A stretch of DNA of 64,000 nucleotides from Pseudomonas ceruminis (GCF_021602025.1 NZ_BQHW01000006.1:231333-295332), one strand, 5' to 3'. Counted from the stretch's first letter, positions 1 through 9,368 are shown. Translations and numbers: made by a program. Notes: generated by a model from the letters alone, not told the origin.

Positions 1-6
1 GCCCAT

Positions 7-879
7 ATGATCCGTTTGGCGGCCTGCCAGTACGCGATCGAATTGCATGAAACCTGGGATGCCTACGCCGCGCACCTGCAAGGTGTGTGCGCCGAAGCGG
101 CAGCGTCGGGCGCCCAGCTGTTGCTGCTGCCGGAATACGCCGGTCTGGTGCTCAGTGGCCAGTTGCCTGCTGGGCAGCGGGGCGATCTGAAAGCTTCGAT
201 CGCTGGCATCCAGCCCTTGATTGCACCTTGGCTGGCGCTGTGCGCAAGCATTGCCCGGCGGTGGGGCGTGTACCTGCAACCGGGTAGCCTGCCTGTGCTC
301 GATAGTGACGGACACTACCGTAACCGCGCCTGGCTGTTCGGGCCAGAGGGTGTGCTAGGGCATCAGGACAAATTGATGATGACCCGCTTCGAGCGTGAGC
401 ATTGGGGCATTGCGGCGGGGCAGGGGCTGAAGGTGTTCGATACCGAGCTGGGGCGCCTGGGTATTCTGATCTGTTATGACAATGAATTTCCGATGCTGGC
501 GCGGGGCATGGCTGAAGCGGGGGCGGACCTGATTCTGGCGCCCAGCTGCACCGATACCGCGGCCGGCTACCACCGTGTGCGCATCGGCGCCCAGGCCCGT
601 GCGCTGGAGAACCAGATTGCGGTGTTGCAGGCCACGACCGTGGGCCAGGCAGCCTGGTCGCCGGCACTGGATGAAAACACCGGGCGTTCGGGGCTATTCG
701 TGCCGCCGGATCATGGAATGCCGGGGGATGGTGTGGTTGCCCTGAGTGAGGAACTGAACCCGGTCAACAGCCAGTGGCTGGTGTGCGAACTCAATCTGGC
801 TGAGGTTCGGCGGGTCAGGGAGCAGGGGCAGGTGTTTACCCGGCGCGATTGGCCAGAGCAGTTCGAACGGATCCTCTGA
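7..879 (+). CDS. Carbon-nitrogen hydrolase (nitrilase superfamily)
   Basis: A 290-residue protein of the nitrilase/omega-amidase fold, which hydrolyses amide or nitrile C-N bonds in the cytoplasm. The Glu-Lys-Cys catalytic triad is visible: Glu in LLLPEYAG near residue 43, Lys in GHQDKLMMTR near 121, and Cys in GILICYDNEFP near 156. Length is normal for a single-domain family member. The start is the ATG at position 7; there is too little upstream sequence to judge its ribosome site, and it may overlap or be coupled to a gene just outside the window. It is convergent with fumA across a short GC-rich hairpin. The substrate cannot be read from the sequence. Confidence 0.88.
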   Translation: MIRLAACQYAIELHETWDAYAAHLQGVCAEAAASGAQLLLLPEYAGLVLSGQLPAGQRGDLKASIAGIQPLIAPWLALCASIARRWGVYLQPGSLPVLDSDGHYRNRAWLFGPEGVLGHQDKLMMTRFEREHWGIAAGQGLKVFDTELGRLGILICYDNEFPMLARGMAEAGADLILAPSCTDTAAGYHRVRIGAQARALENQIAVLQATTVGQAAWSPALDENTGRSGLFVPPDHGMPGDGVVALSEELNPVNSQWLVCELNLAEVRRVREQGQVFTRRDWPEQFERIL

Positions 880-885
880 AACGGC

Positions 886-905
886 GACGGCCCCGAGGGG
901 CCGTC
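886..905. terminator. Bidirectional hairpin between nitrilase gene and fumA
   Basis: A perfect palindrome, gacggcccc/ggggccgtc, with almost no loop, lies in the 41-base gap between two convergent genes. There is no long T run on either side, so termination is inferred from position and stem strength. Confidence 0.6.
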
Positions 906-920
906 ACTGTTACAACTGCC

Positions 921-2444
921 TTACTTCACTTCAACAGCCAGGCTCTCGGCAATCTTGCTCTGCCACAGGGCTGGGCCGGTGATGTGCACCGACTCCCCGT
1001 TGCTGTCCACCGCGACGGTGACCGGCATGTCCTTGACTTCGAACTCGTAGATCGCTTCCATGCCCAGCTCGGCGAAGGCCAGAACTTTGGACTTGCGGAT
1101 CGCCTGGGCCACCAGGTAGGCGGCGCCACCCACGGCCATCAGGTACACGGCCTTGTTGTCCTTGATTGCTTCGATGGCGGTCGGGCCACGCTCGGATTTG
1201 CCGATCATGCCCAGCAGGCCGGTCTGTTCAAGAATCTGGCGGGTGAACTTGTCCATACGGGTGGCGGTAGTCGGGCCGGCGGGGCCTACCACTTCGTCAC
1301 CGACCGGGTCGACCGGCCCGACGTAATAGATGAAGCGGCCTTTGAGGTCGACCGGCAGCGCTTCGCCACGGTTGAGCATCTCGACCATGCGCTTGTGCGC
1401 CGCATCGCGGCCGGTGAGCATCTTGCCGTTGAGCAGGATGGTTTCGCCCGGCTTCCAGCTGGCGACTTCTTCTGGGGTAATGTCGTCGAGGTTGACGCGA
1501 CGGGCGCTTGGGCCAGCTTCCCAGACGATTTCCGGGTAGGCGTCCAGCGACGGCGCTTCCAGCTCGGCAGGGCCAGAGCCGTCGAGCACGAAGTGCGCGT
1601 GACGGGTGGCGGCGCAGTTGGGGATCATGCACACCGGCAGCGAGGCGGCGTGGGTTGGGTAGTCCATGATCTTGACGTCGAGCACGGTGGTCAGGCCGCC
1701 CAGGCCCTGGGCGCCGATGCCCAACTGGTTGACCTTCTCGAACAGCTCCAGGCGGATCTCTTCGATGCGGTTCTGCGGGCCACGGGCTTTGAGTTCATGA
1801 ATGTCGATGGACTCCATCAACACTTCCTTGGCCATGACTGCAGCCTTCTCGGCGGTACCACCGATGCCGATGCCGAGCATGCCAGGCGGGCACCAGCCAG
1901 CGCCCATGGTCGGGACGGTCTTGAGTACCCAGTCGACGATCGAGTCGGACGGGTTGAGCATGGCCATCTTCGACTTGTTCTCGGAACCACCGCCTTTGGC
2001 GGCGACATCGACTTCGACCTTGTCGCCGGGGACGATCGAGTAGTGGATGACGGCTGGGGTGTTGTCCTTGGTGTTCTTGCGGGCACCCGCCGGGTCGGCC
2101 AGGATCGAAGCACGCAGGACGTTTTCAGGCAGGTTGTAGGCGCGACGCACACCTTCGTTGATCATGTCGTCGACGCTCAGGGTGGCGCCGTCCCAACGCA
2201 CATCCATGCCTACGCGGACGAATACGGTGACAATACCGGTGTCCTGGCAGATCGGGCGGTGGCCGGTGGCGCACATGCGCGAGTTGATCAGGATCTGGGC
2301 GATGGAGTCACGCGCAGCGGGCGACTCTTCACGCAGGTAGGCCTCGTGCATCGCCTGGATGAAATCGACGGGGTGGTAGTACGAGATGAATTGCAGGGCG
2401 TCGGCGACGCTCTGAATCAGGTCGTCTTGCTTGATCACGGTCAT
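921..2444 (-). CDS. fumA: Fumarate hydratase, class I (iron-sulfur, oxygen-sensitive type)
   Basis: A 507-residue class I fumarase that interconverts fumarate and malate in the TCA cycle. The protein starts MTVIKQDD, a length and start typical of the single-chain FumA/FumB type, with the larger alpha-like part first (GHRPICQDTGI, with the cluster-type cysteine near residue 64) and a C-terminal beta-like part (GPTTATRMDKF, GKSERGP). Conserved cysteines in GWCPPGMLGIGIGGT and IPNCAATRH fit the [4Fe-4S] ligands of the family. The open frame extends about 100 codons further upstream, but that stretch is not fumarase-like; the ATG at 2444 is preceded by an AGGAG-like site. The gene stands alone. 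Confidence 0.95.
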   Translation of the reverse strand: MTVIKQDDLIQSVADALQFISYYHPVDFIQAMHEAYLREESPAARDSIAQILINSRMCATGHRPICQDTGIVTVFVRVGMDVRWDGATLSVDDMINEGVRRAYNLPENVLRASILADPAGARKNTKDNTPAVIHYSIVPGDKVEVDVAAKGGGSENKSKMAMLNPSDSIVDWVLKTVPTMGAGWCPPGMLGIGIGGTAEKAAVMAKEVLMESIDIHELKARGPQNRIEEIRLELFEKVNQLGIGAQGLGGLTTVLDVKIMDYPTHAASLPVCMIPNCAATRHAHFVLDGSGPAELEAPSLDAYPEIVWEAGPSARRVNLDDITPEEVASWKPGETILLNGKMLTGRDAAHKRMVEMLNRGEALPVDLKGRFIYYVGPVDPVGDEVVGPAGPTTATRMDKFTRQILEQTGLLGMIGKSERGPTAIEAIKDNKAVYLMAVGGAAYLVAQAIRKSKVLAFAELGMEAIYEFEVKDMPVTVAVDSNGESVHITGPALWQSKIAESLAVEVK

Positions 2445-2688
2445 GCAGCGCGCTCCTCTTAAAGACGGGAACATTCGTAAAGGCTTTCCGACGGTGCCGA
2501 CCAGCGTGTCGAAACGCCTGGCAAGGCGTTGGCAGGTCAGGCCAACGCAAAAAGGCGCGGCAGTATAGCGCGCATCGGTGGGCGAAACACCTGCGGACGG
2601 TCTGGACCTTGGTCGGCAGGGGGCTCGGCATCCTTTTTGCTGCCGATGACGGCTTGCCTTAGAGTGGCGATAGATACCCGGGGATGTA

Positions 2689-3615
2689 ATGAAGATGCCA
2701 GAGCTGTGTGTGGGTGAGCGCCGCTGGACGGTGCCGGTTGGCAGCAACCTGCTCGATGCCCTGAACGAGGCAGGCCTGAATGTGCCGTACAGCTGTCGGG
2801 CTGGCAGTTGCCATGCCTGCCTGGTGCACTGCCTGGACGGGCAGCCGACGGATGCCTTGCCCGAGGCCTTGGCATTGGACAGGCATGCCCAGGGCTGGCG
2901 TCTGGCGTGCCAGTGCCGAGTGGTAAGCGACCTGCGCGTGGCGGTGTTCGACCCGGTGCAGGATGGTATTGCCGCGCAGGTGTGTGCGCTGGACTGGTAT
3001 GGCGATGTGCTGCGCTTGCGCCTGCGCCCCGAGCGTGCGCTGCGTTACCAGGCTGGCCAGCATCTGGTGTTGTGGAACGGTAGCGTTGCGCGGCCTTATT
3101 CCTTGGCCAGCCTGCCGGGTGAGGACGACTTCCTCGAATTCCATATCGACTGCCGGCGGCCCGGTGCCTTTTGCGACAAGGCGCGGGAGTTGCAGGTGGG
3201 CGACGTGCTGCGCCTGGGTGAACTCAGGGGTGGGGCGCTGCACTACGACCCCGACTGGCACGCACGGCCGTTGTGGCTGCTGGCGGCGGGTACCGGGCTT
3301 GCGCCGCTGTGGGGCATCTTGCGCGAGGCGGTGCGGCAGGGCCATGGCGGCGAGATCAGGGTGATGCATGTGGCCCATGACCACGCGGGGCATTACCTGG
3401 CTGAGCCTTTGCTGGAACGTGAAGGCGTGAGTGTCGAACGGGTGCTGGTCAATCAGCTGGATGAAGCGCTGGCGGGGTTGCGACCGTCGTCACGGCAGAC
3501 CATTGCGCTGCTATGTGGCGCACCTGGAAGTGTCGAGCGGTTTGCCCGGCGGCTGTTCATTGCGGGGGTGCCGAGGAATCAGGTGCTTGCCGATGTATTT
3601 GTCGAGCATGCCTGA
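2689..3615 (+). CDS. 2Fe-2S ferredoxin / FAD-NAD reductase, electron-transfer protein
   Basis: A 308-residue fusion of an N-terminal plant-type [2Fe-2S] ferredoxin domain and a C-terminal ferredoxin-NADP reductase module. The cluster ligands are C36, C41, C44 (CRAGSCHAC) and C74. The FAD-binding RPYSLASLPG motif lies near residue 132 and the nucleotide-binding AAGTGLAP motif near 203. It resembles the reductase component of phenol or benzoate oxygenases (PhyA/BenC-like order), but no oxygenase genes are adjacent, so the electron acceptor is unknown. The start ATG at 2689 follows GGGGATGTA. It is divergent from fumA across about 240 bases in which I see no further gene. Confidence 0.88.
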   Translation: MKMPELCVGERRWTVPVGSNLLDALNEAGLNVPYSCRAGSCHACLVHCLDGQPTDALPEALALDRHAQGWRLACQCRVVSDLRVAVFDPVQDGIAAQVCALDWYGDVLRLRLRPERALRYQAGQHLVLWNGSVARPYSLASLPGEDDFLEFHIDCRRPGAFCDKARELQVGDVLRLGELRGGALHYDPDWHARPLWLLAAGTGLAPLWGILREAVRQGHGGEIRVMHVAHDHAGHYLAEPLLEREGVSVERVLVNQLDEALAGLRPSSRQTIALLCGAPGSVERFARRLFIAGVPRNQVLADVFVEHA

Positions 3616-3637
3616 GAGCAATAGGTTGTTTGAGCTG

Positions 3638-3671
3638 GGCCCATCGCCGACCGGCTCGCCGGCGATGGGCC
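3638..3671. terminator. Hairpin between ferredoxin reductase and pyruvate kinase genes
   Basis: Inverted arms ggcccatcgc and gcgatgggcc around a short GC-rich loop lie between two convergent stop codons. The form resembles the short REP-like hairpins scattered in P. putida genomes; it probably stops transcription from both sides. Confidence 0.6.
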
Positions 3672-3692
3672 GCAGTGCGGCCCGGTACGGGA

Positions 3693-5147
3693 TCAGCCAA
3701 CCAGCGGATCACCCACGTGCAGGATCTTCATGCCGTTGGTGCCACCGATGGTGTGGTAGCTGTCGCCCTTGGTCAGGATGACCCAGTCACCTTGCTCCAC
3801 CAGCCCACGCTTGAGCAGCTCGTCGACCGCTGCCTGGCTGACCTTGTCGGCCGGCAGCGACGCCGGGTCGAAGGCAATCGGGTAGACGCCGCGGAACATC
3901 GAGGCACGCGCCTGGGTGGCACGGTGCGGCGAGAGCGCGAAGATCGGCACGTGCGAACGCAGGCGTGACATGATCAGCGGGGTATAGCCACTCTCGGTGA
4001 GCGCGATGATCGCTTTCACGCCCGGGAAGTGGTTGGCCGTGTACATGGCCGCCAGGGCGATGCTTTCGTCGCAGCGCTCGAAGGTGGTGTGCAGGCGGTG
4101 GCTGGACTTCTGGCTGGTCGGGTGCTTTTCGGCACCCAGGCAGATGCGGGCCATGGCCTGTACGGCTTCGATCGGATAAGCGCCAGCGGCACTTTCGGCC
4201 GACAGCATCACCGCGTCAGTGTTATCCAGCACGGCGTTGGCCACGTCGGAGACTTCGGCGCGGGTCGGCATCGGGTTCTGGATCATCGACTCCATCATCT
4301 GGGTCGCCACGATCACCGCCTTGTTGTTACGGCGGGCGTGCTGGATGATCTTCTTCTGGATGGCGATCAGCTCGGCGTCGCCGATTTCCACGCCCAGGTC
4401 GCCACGGGCAACCATCACGGCGTCGGAAGCAGCGATCAGGCCGTCGAGGGTTTCGTCGTCGGCAACGGCTTCGGCACGCTCGATCTTGGCGACCAGCCAG
4501 GCACTGCCACCTGCCTCGTCACGCAGCTTGCGAGCGTATTCCATGTCCTTGGCATCACGCGGGAAGGAAACGGCCAGGTAGTCCAGGTCCATTTGCGCGG
4601 CGAGCTTGATGTCGGCCTTGTCTTTTTCGGTCAGGGCCGGAGCGGTCAGGCCGCCACCTTTGCGGTTGATGCCCTTGTGGTCCGACAGCGGGCCGCCGAT
4701 GATCACCACGCAATGCAGGGCATCGGCAGTGGCGGTTTCGACGCGCATGACCACGCGGCCATCGTCGAGCAGCAACTCGTCACCGACGCCACAGTCCTTG
4801 ACCAGGTCCGGGTAGTCGATACCGACGATGTCCTGGTTGCCTTCGGTGAGCGGGTGGGCGGTGGAGAAGGTGAACTTGTCACCGACTTTCAGTTCGATGC
4901 GCTTGTTGCTGAATTTGGCGATGCGGATCTTCGGACCCTGCAGATCGCCCAGCAGCGCGACATGGCGGCCGTTCTTGGCGGCGATGTCACGGATCAGGCG
5001 GGCGCGCGCCTTGTGCTCGTCCGGGGTGCCGTGGGAGAAGTTCAGGCGTGCCACGTCCAGGCCGGCAAGGATCAGCTGTTCGATCACTTCCGGCGAATTG
5101 CTGGCGGGGCCAAGGGTGGCGACGATTTTGGTACGGCGGATGGTCAT
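3693..5147 (-). CDS. pykA: Pyruvate kinase
   Basis: A 484-residue pyruvate kinase, which converts phosphoenolpyruvate and ADP to pyruvate and ATP. Visible family marks include the N-terminal RRTKIVATLGPAS, the active-site RLNFSHG near residue 35, the divalent-metal MVARGDLGVEIG region near 246 and TQMMESM near 283. A complete C-terminal domain follows. In Pseudomonas this is one of two isozymes; the choice of PykA over PykF is from remembered gene order. The ATG at 5147 is preceded by AGGAG (tcctat read on the other strand). The 214-base gap to the next gene carries no ORF that I can support. Confidence 0.95.
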   Translation of the reverse strand: MTIRRTKIVATLGPASNSPEVIEQLILAGLDVARLNFSHGTPDEHKARARLIRDIAAKNGRHVALLGDLQGPKIRIAKFSNKRIELKVGDKFTFSTAHPLTEGNQDIVGIDYPDLVKDCGVGDELLLDDGRVVMRVETATADALHCVVIIGGPLSDHKGINRKGGGLTAPALTEKDKADIKLAAQMDLDYLAVSFPRDAKDMEYARKLRDEAGGSAWLVAKIERAEAVADDETLDGLIAASDAVMVARGDLGVEIGDAELIAIQKKIIQHARRNNKAVIVATQMMESMIQNPMPTRAEVSDVANAVLDNTDAVMLSAESAAGAYPIEAVQAMARICLGAEKHPTSQKSSHRLHTTFERCDESIALAAMYTANHFPGVKAIIALTESGYTPLIMSRLRSHVPIFALSPHRATQARASMFRGVYPIAFDPASLPADKVSQAAVDELLKRGLVEQGDWVILTKGDSYHTIGGTNGMKILHVGDPLVG

Positions 5148-5361
5148 GCACAGACTCCTATAGTGAAGCGCAGCGAAAGGCTACTCCTGAATCGCGCTGT
5201 AGTCATTGTTCCGTTGCACTACCTGCAAGTAACCCAGGTAGGGCAGCGGCAAGTTACAGGCGGCACGCTACAGGCGCATGAGCGCCGGTGCCTCTCTTGC
5301 AGCCGGAGGTTGAAGAAAAATCCCGCAAGGCCGATAAACTGCCTACCAAAGGAGATCCCCC

Positions 5362-5748
5362 ATGCGAGCCCTGATCGTTTTAGCCTTGGCGGCCAGCGCC
5401 GTCGGCTGCACCCGCTGGTCCATGGACCATCACTTGAACAATGCCTACCGCGCCTACGACCGTGGCGATTGCCAGCGGGTCATGCTGGAATTGTCGCAGG
5501 TCGACCGCACCAGCCGCGCAAGGCCGTTCATCCACCCGGAAGTGTCGCTGCTGCGCGGACAATGCCTGGAGCGCCAGAAGCTTTTTGTGGATGCAGCGCA
5601 AACCTATGAGTACCTGATCCAGCAGTACCCCCGCAACGAATACGCCTACCGGGCCAAGGCCCGCCTGCAGACCTTGGAGAAGCTAGGGCACTATCGCGCT
5701 GGCGAACCGGCGGTGGCCAGCCCGGTGACTACTGCTCCTTGGCGTTAA
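5362..5748 (+). CDS. Small lipoprotein with tetratricopeptide-like helix pairs
   Basis: A 128-residue protein. It begins with a short hydrophobic signal and a lipobox ending at C16 (SAVGC), so it is probably a lipid-anchored envelope protein. The rest is alpha-helical with a tetratricopeptide pattern (NNAYRAYDRGDCQRV, FVDAAQTYEYLIQQYPRNEYAYRAKARL), similar to the YfgC/BamD-like helical hairpins used for protein contacts. The ATG follows a strong AAGGAGAT site. It lies in a head-to-tail run with the PilZ and sbcB genes but with gaps of more than 100 bases from PilZ. No specific role is known to me. Confidence 0.8.
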   Translation: MRALIVLALAASAVGCTRWSMDHHLNNAYRAYDRGDCQRVMLELSQVDRTSRARPFIHPEVSLLRGQCLERQKLFVDAAQTYEYLIQQYPRNEYAYRAKARLQTLEKLGHYRAGEPAVASPVTTAPWR

Positions 5749-5865
5749 TGCAAAGGTATGGTTGATTTCACGAGATTTGCCGCGCGCGCTGCGCTAATCT
5801 GTTAACCAGCTGTTACAACAACCGCCAGTACCGCGTATTCCTGGCACCGGGTACGGACTGCACTT

Positions 5866-6231
5866 GTGACTACGTTCAACCAGCGTCATATCGAGCGCCA
5901 CCAGCTACCTTGTGTACTCAAGGTCTATAACGCGTTCACCGGCCAACTGATCGGGCAGCTAGGTAATGCCTCTGAAGACGGCCTGATGTTGATCAGCCAG
6001 TTACCCATACTGGTCGGGCCGGATTTTGAACTGCAATTGCGCTTGCCCCTCACCGGTGGCGGCTTCCAGTTCATCCAGCTGACGGCCAGTTGCCTGTGGT
6101 GCCGCGAAGATCAGACCCCAGGCCATTACGATGCGGGGTTCATGTTGCTGCAGGCACCGCGCGAATACGAAGATTTTGTGCGCTCGCTACGCGACTATTT
6201 CAGTTTCCGCCCGGCCAACGCTTCCGTCTGA
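5866..6231 (+). CDS. PilZ domain protein (probable c-di-GMP receptor)
   Basis: A 121-residue stand-alone PilZ domain. The two c-di-GMP binding signatures look intact: RHIER (RxxxR) near residues 7-11 and NASEDG (D/NxSxxG) near 38-43. Such proteins bind the second messenger c-di-GMP and pass the signal to motility or surface-polysaccharide machinery. The start codon is GTG at 5866, chosen because the RxxxR motif begins only seven residues later. No partner gene is obvious nearby; the next gene, sbcB, begins 46 bases downstream. Confidence 0.85.
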   Translation: MTTFNQRHIERHQLPCVLKVYNAFTGQLIGQLGNASEDGLMLISQLPILVGPDFELQLRLPLTGGGFQFIQLTASCLWCREDQTPGHYDAGFMLLQAPREYEDFVRSLRDYFSFRPANASV

Positions 6232-6277
6232 GGTCAGGTCCGCTAGAATCGGGGCGACCTTGAAACAGGACGACCCC

Positions 6278-7714
6278 GTGACCTCCAGCATTTTCTGGCA
6301 CGACTACGAAACCACCGGCATCAACCCGCGCTGTGACCGGCCGCTGCAGGTGGCTGGTCTGCGCACCGACTTCGAGCTCAATGAGATCGATGAGCCGATC
6401 AGCCTTTACTGCCGCCCATCCGATGACATTCTTCCCCACCCGGCAGCATGCCTGGTGACCGGGATCACGCCGCAGCAGCTGGCCAGCCAGGGCCTGTGCG
6501 AGGCTGAGTTCATGACCCGCGTACATGAACAGTTGGCGCGACCAGGCACCTGCGGCGCCGGTTACAACACCCTGCGCTTCGACGATGAAGTCACCCGTTA
6601 TAGCCTGTACCGCAACTTCTTCGACCCGTATGCCCGGGAATGGCAGGGTGGCAACAGCCGCTGGGATTTAATTGACGTGGTGCGCACGGCCTATGCCCTG
6701 CGGCCCGAGGGTATCGAGTGGCCACAACAGGACGGGCGCACCAGTTTGCGTCTGGAACTGCTCAGCCAAGCCAATGGCATTGACCATGGGCACGCGCATG
6801 AAGCCCTTTCCGACGTGCGGGCCACCATTGCCCTGGCGCGTCTGATACGGCAGAAACAACCCAAATTGTATGAATGGCTGTTCCAGTTGCGCAGCAAGCA
6901 CAAAGTGATGGAGCAAATCCGTTTGTTGCAGCCGTTGGTACATATATCCGGCCGGTTCTCGGCGGCGCGTAATTATCTGGGGGTGGTCTTGCCGTTGGCC
7001 TGGCACCCGCGTAATCGCAACGCACTGATTGTGTGCGACCTGCACCAGGAAACCCTACCGTTATTAAGGGAAAGTGCCGACGTACTTCGTGAGCGTCTGT
7101 ACACGCGGCATGAGGAATTGTCTGAAGGCCAATTACCGGTACCGCTGAAGTTAGTACAGATCAATCGCTGCCCGGTGCTGGCGCCGCTCTCGGTGTTGCG
7201 CCCGGTGGATCAACAACGGCTCGGTATCGATTTGGCGCTTTTGCAAACACGCGGTGAAACGTTGGCCCATCAACAGCAAGCGTGGCAATACAAGCTTGAG
7301 CATATCTACGGCAAAGAGGATTTTGCCCCGAGTGAAGATCCGGAACAGCAGTTGTATGACGGTTTTGTTGGGGACCGTGACCGGCGCCTGTGCGAGCAAG
7401 TTCGCACGCTGGACCCTGCGCAGTTGGCCCAGGGCCACTGGATGTTCGATGATCCGCGCTTGCCTGAATTACTGTTCCGGTACCGGGCGCGCAACTTCCC
7501 GGACACCTTGAGCCACGAGGAGCGTCAGCGCTGGTATGGTTTCTGCCAGCAGCGGCTGAGTGATCCGCAGTGGGGCGCACCTAACACGCTGGGCGACTTC
7601 GAGCGGGCCCTGCAGAGCGCCTGGGCCACTGCCGGTGAAGCGGGGCGGCGTGTACTGGAAGCTTGGCAGGCCCATGCCCTTGAGCGCCGTGAGCAATTTG
7701 CCATCAGTCTTTGA
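6278..7714 (+). CDS. sbcB: Exodeoxyribonuclease I
   Basis: A 478-residue exonuclease I, which degrades single-stranded DNA 3' to 5' in mismatch repair and recombination. The DEDDh nuclease motif I is FWHDYETTG at residues 5-13, with Exo II-like TCGAGYNTLRFDDEV and Exo III HEALSDVRATIAL further on. The SH3-like and C-terminal helical domains of ExoI follow (WYGFCQQRLSDPQ). The start is a GTG at 6278, giving the usual MTSSIFWHDYE N-terminus; the frame stays open upstream through the PilZ gene, so longer starts are unlikely. A strong terminator follows 17 bases after the stop. Confidence 0.93.
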   Translation: MTSSIFWHDYETTGINPRCDRPLQVAGLRTDFELNEIDEPISLYCRPSDDILPHPAACLVTGITPQQLASQGLCEAEFMTRVHEQLARPGTCGAGYNTLRFDDEVTRYSLYRNFFDPYAREWQGGNSRWDLIDVVRTAYALRPEGIEWPQQDGRTSLRLELLSQANGIDHGHAHEALSDVRATIALARLIRQKQPKLYEWLFQLRSKHKVMEQIRLLQPLVHISGRFSAARNYLGVVLPLAWHPRNRNALIVCDLHQETLPLLRESADVLRERLYTRHEELSEGQLPVPLKLVQINRCPVLAPLSVLRPVDQQRLGIDLALLQTRGETLAHQQQAWQYKLEHIYGKEDFAPSEDPEQQLYDGFVGDRDRRLCEQVRTLDPAQLAQGHWMFDDPRLPELLFRYRARNFPDTLSHEERQRWYGFCQQRLSDPQWGAPNTLGDFERALQSAWATAGEAGRRVLEAWQAHALERREQFAISL

Positions 7715-7731
7715 ATCGCTTATTTGAATGG

Positions 7732-7770
7732 CAAACAAAAACGCCGGCATCGAGCCGGCGTTTTTGTTTG
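7732..7770. terminator. Strong bidirectional rho-independent terminator
   Basis: A perfect 17-bp inverted repeat with a 5-base loop (stem ending gccggc/gccggc) is flanked by A-rich and T-rich tails on both sides. It sits between convergent sbcB and the mvaT-type gene and should serve both. Confidence 0.92.
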
Positions 7771-7796
7771 CAATATGCAAGGCGGGGCGTGGACTA

Positions 7797-8174
7797 TCAG
7801 TCCAGCAGAGTTGCCCAGCCTTCAACCACATCGCCACCCCATTTGGCTTTCCATTCTTTCAGGGTTTTGTGGTTGCCGCCTTTGGTTTCGATCACTTCAC
7901 CGTTGTGCGGGTTTTTGTATTGCTTGACCTTGCGCGCACGCTTGGTGGTAGTGGTCTTGGCGGCACCGCGCGGTGCTTTGCTCAGTTTCGACTCGGGGTC
8001 GAGCAGGGCGATGACGTCGCGCAGCGACTTGGAGTATTCACCCATCAGTGTGCGCAGTTTGCCTTCGAACTCCAGTTCTTTTTTCAGCTTGTCATCCTGC
8101 GACAGGTTGGCCAGGCGGGCCTGAAGTTCCTTGATGGCTTCTTCGGTAGCGCGGTACTCGTTGATCAGGGACAT
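7797..8174 (-). CDS. turA: H-NS-like nucleoid protein, MvaT/TurA family
   Basis: A 125-residue xenogeneic-silencing protein of the MvaT family. It has an N-terminal coiled-coil oligomerisation region (MSLINEYRATEEAIKELQ) and a C-terminal AT-rich DNA-binding domain with the RARKVKQYKNP and KGGNHKTLKEWK motifs that insert into the minor groove. These proteins silence AT-rich acquired DNA and many surface genes. The ATG at 8174 follows AGGAACACTCC-type sequence. The upstream region (8175-8471) is unusually AT-rich, which suits autoregulation by this protein. TurA is the name used in P. putida; the assignment among MvaT paralogues is by remembered locus. Confidence 0.9.
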   Translation of the reverse strand: MSLINEYRATEEAIKELQARLANLSQDDKLKKELEFEGKLRTLMGEYSKSLRDVIALLDPESKLSKAPRGAAKTTTTKRARKVKQYKNPHNGEVIETKGGNHKTLKEWKAKWGGDVVEGWATLLD

Positions 8175-8471
8175 GGAGTGTTCCTTAATGCGTGTTCGGG
8201 ATGTGTGGGGCAATAATAGACAGGCCATACTCTCAAGTAAACATATTAATCAGGCACTCAACTGTTAATTGTGCTGTGACAAATTATCGCTAGGTTAAGA
8301 AAAATTTACATAAGGGCGTGCAAGGCAGTGTGATTGTCATCATGCGGTCGCTGACTGCTGCTGCGGCAGCGGCCGGTAGTGGCGCCGGCTGCGCAGGGTG
8401 CAATGATTACTGCGTTTTTCCGGGAGGGCCGCTAGAATGGGCGCCTTTGCGAAGTTCTGGAGTCTTAATTC

Positions 8472-9323
8472 ATGCGCACCTATCGTCTGGTGATCGCCTG
8501 CCCCGACCGCGTAGGCATCGTGGCGAAAGTCAGTAATTTCCTGGCCTTGTACAATGGCTGGATCAACGAAGCCAGCCACCACTCCGATGAACAGAGTGGT
8601 TGGTTCTTCATGCGCCATGAAATCCGCGCTGAATCTCTGCCCTTTGGTATCGAGGCGTTCCGCGAAGCGTTCGCGCCGATTGCCGAAGAGTTCTCCATGA
8701 CTTGGCGCATTACCGATTCGGCCCAGAAGAAGCGCGTGGTGCTGATGGCCAGCCGTGAGTCCCACTGCCTGGCCGATTTGTTGCACCGTTGGCACACGGA
8801 CGAACTGGATTGCGAGATTCCTTGTGTTGTTTCCAACCACAACGACTTGCGCAGTATGGTCGAGTGGCATGGCATCCCGTTCTTCCATGTACCGGTCGAC
8901 CCGAAAGACAAGGCACCGGCGTTTGCCGAAGTGTCGCGCCTGGTTCAGGAGCATGCGGCGGATGTGGTGGTACTGGCGCGCTACATGCAGATCCTGCCGC
9001 CGCAACTGTGCCAGGATTACGCCGAGAAGGTCATCAACATCCACCACAGCTTCCTGCCCTCGTTCGTCGGCGCCAAGCCCTACCATCAGGCCGCCCTGCG
9101 TGGGGTGAAACTGATTGGTGCAACCTGCCACTACGTGACGGAAGAGCTGGACGCCGGCCCGATCATCGAGCAGGACGTGGTACGTGTCAGCCATGCTGAC
9201 AGCATCGAAGACATGGTCCGCTTCGGCCGTGACGTCGAGAAGATGGTGCTTGCCCGCGGCTTGCGTTATCACCTGGAAGACCGCGTGCTGGTGCATGGCA
9301 ACAAAACGGTGGTGTTCGACTGA
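8472..9323 (+). CDS. purU: Formyltetrahydrofolate deformylase
   Basis: A 283-residue PurU, which hydrolyses 10-formyltetrahydrofolate to tetrahydrofolate and formate and so balances the one-carbon pool. It has an N-terminal ACT domain (RTYRLVIACPDRVGIVAKVSNFL) and a C-terminal formyltransferase-fold domain with the NIHHSFLPSFVGA catalytic segment near residue 196 and a later conserved Asp in VTEELDAGPIIEQD. Length is normal. The ATG at 8472 follows GGAGTC. Pseudomonads often carry several PurU paralogues; this one stands alone beside the nucleoid-protein gene. Confidence 0.93.
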   Translation: MRTYRLVIACPDRVGIVAKVSNFLALYNGWINEASHHSDEQSGWFFMRHEIRAESLPFGIEAFREAFAPIAEEFSMTWRITDSAQKKRVVLMASRESHCLADLLHRWHTDELDCEIPCVVSNHNDLRSMVEWHGIPFFHVPVDPKDKAPAFAEVSRLVQEHAADVVVLARYMQILPPQLCQDYAEKVINIHHSFLPSFVGAKPYHQAALRGVKLIGATCHYVTEELDAGPIIEQDVVRVSHADSIEDMVRFGRDVEKMVLARGLRYHLEDRVLVHGNKTVVFD

Positions 9324-9331
9324 CACACCCG

Positions 9332-9350
9332 GGGGCTGCAGCGCAGCCCC
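9332..9350. terminator. Hairpin after purU
   Basis: Arms ggggctgc and gcagcccc with a 3-base loop begin nine bases after the purU stop. No good T run follows, so termination is a positional inference. Confidence 0.5.
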
Positions 9351-9368
9351 ATTACTTTGAGGGATGTA

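Noticed and set aside
849-2462. A 537-codon plus-strand frame over fumA
   Set aside because: Complement of the fumarase gene, with a low-complexity His/Asp/Val-rich product and no ribosome site.
4029-5609. Long plus-strand frame over pyruvate kinase
   Set aside because: Shadow of pykA with no recognisable domain.
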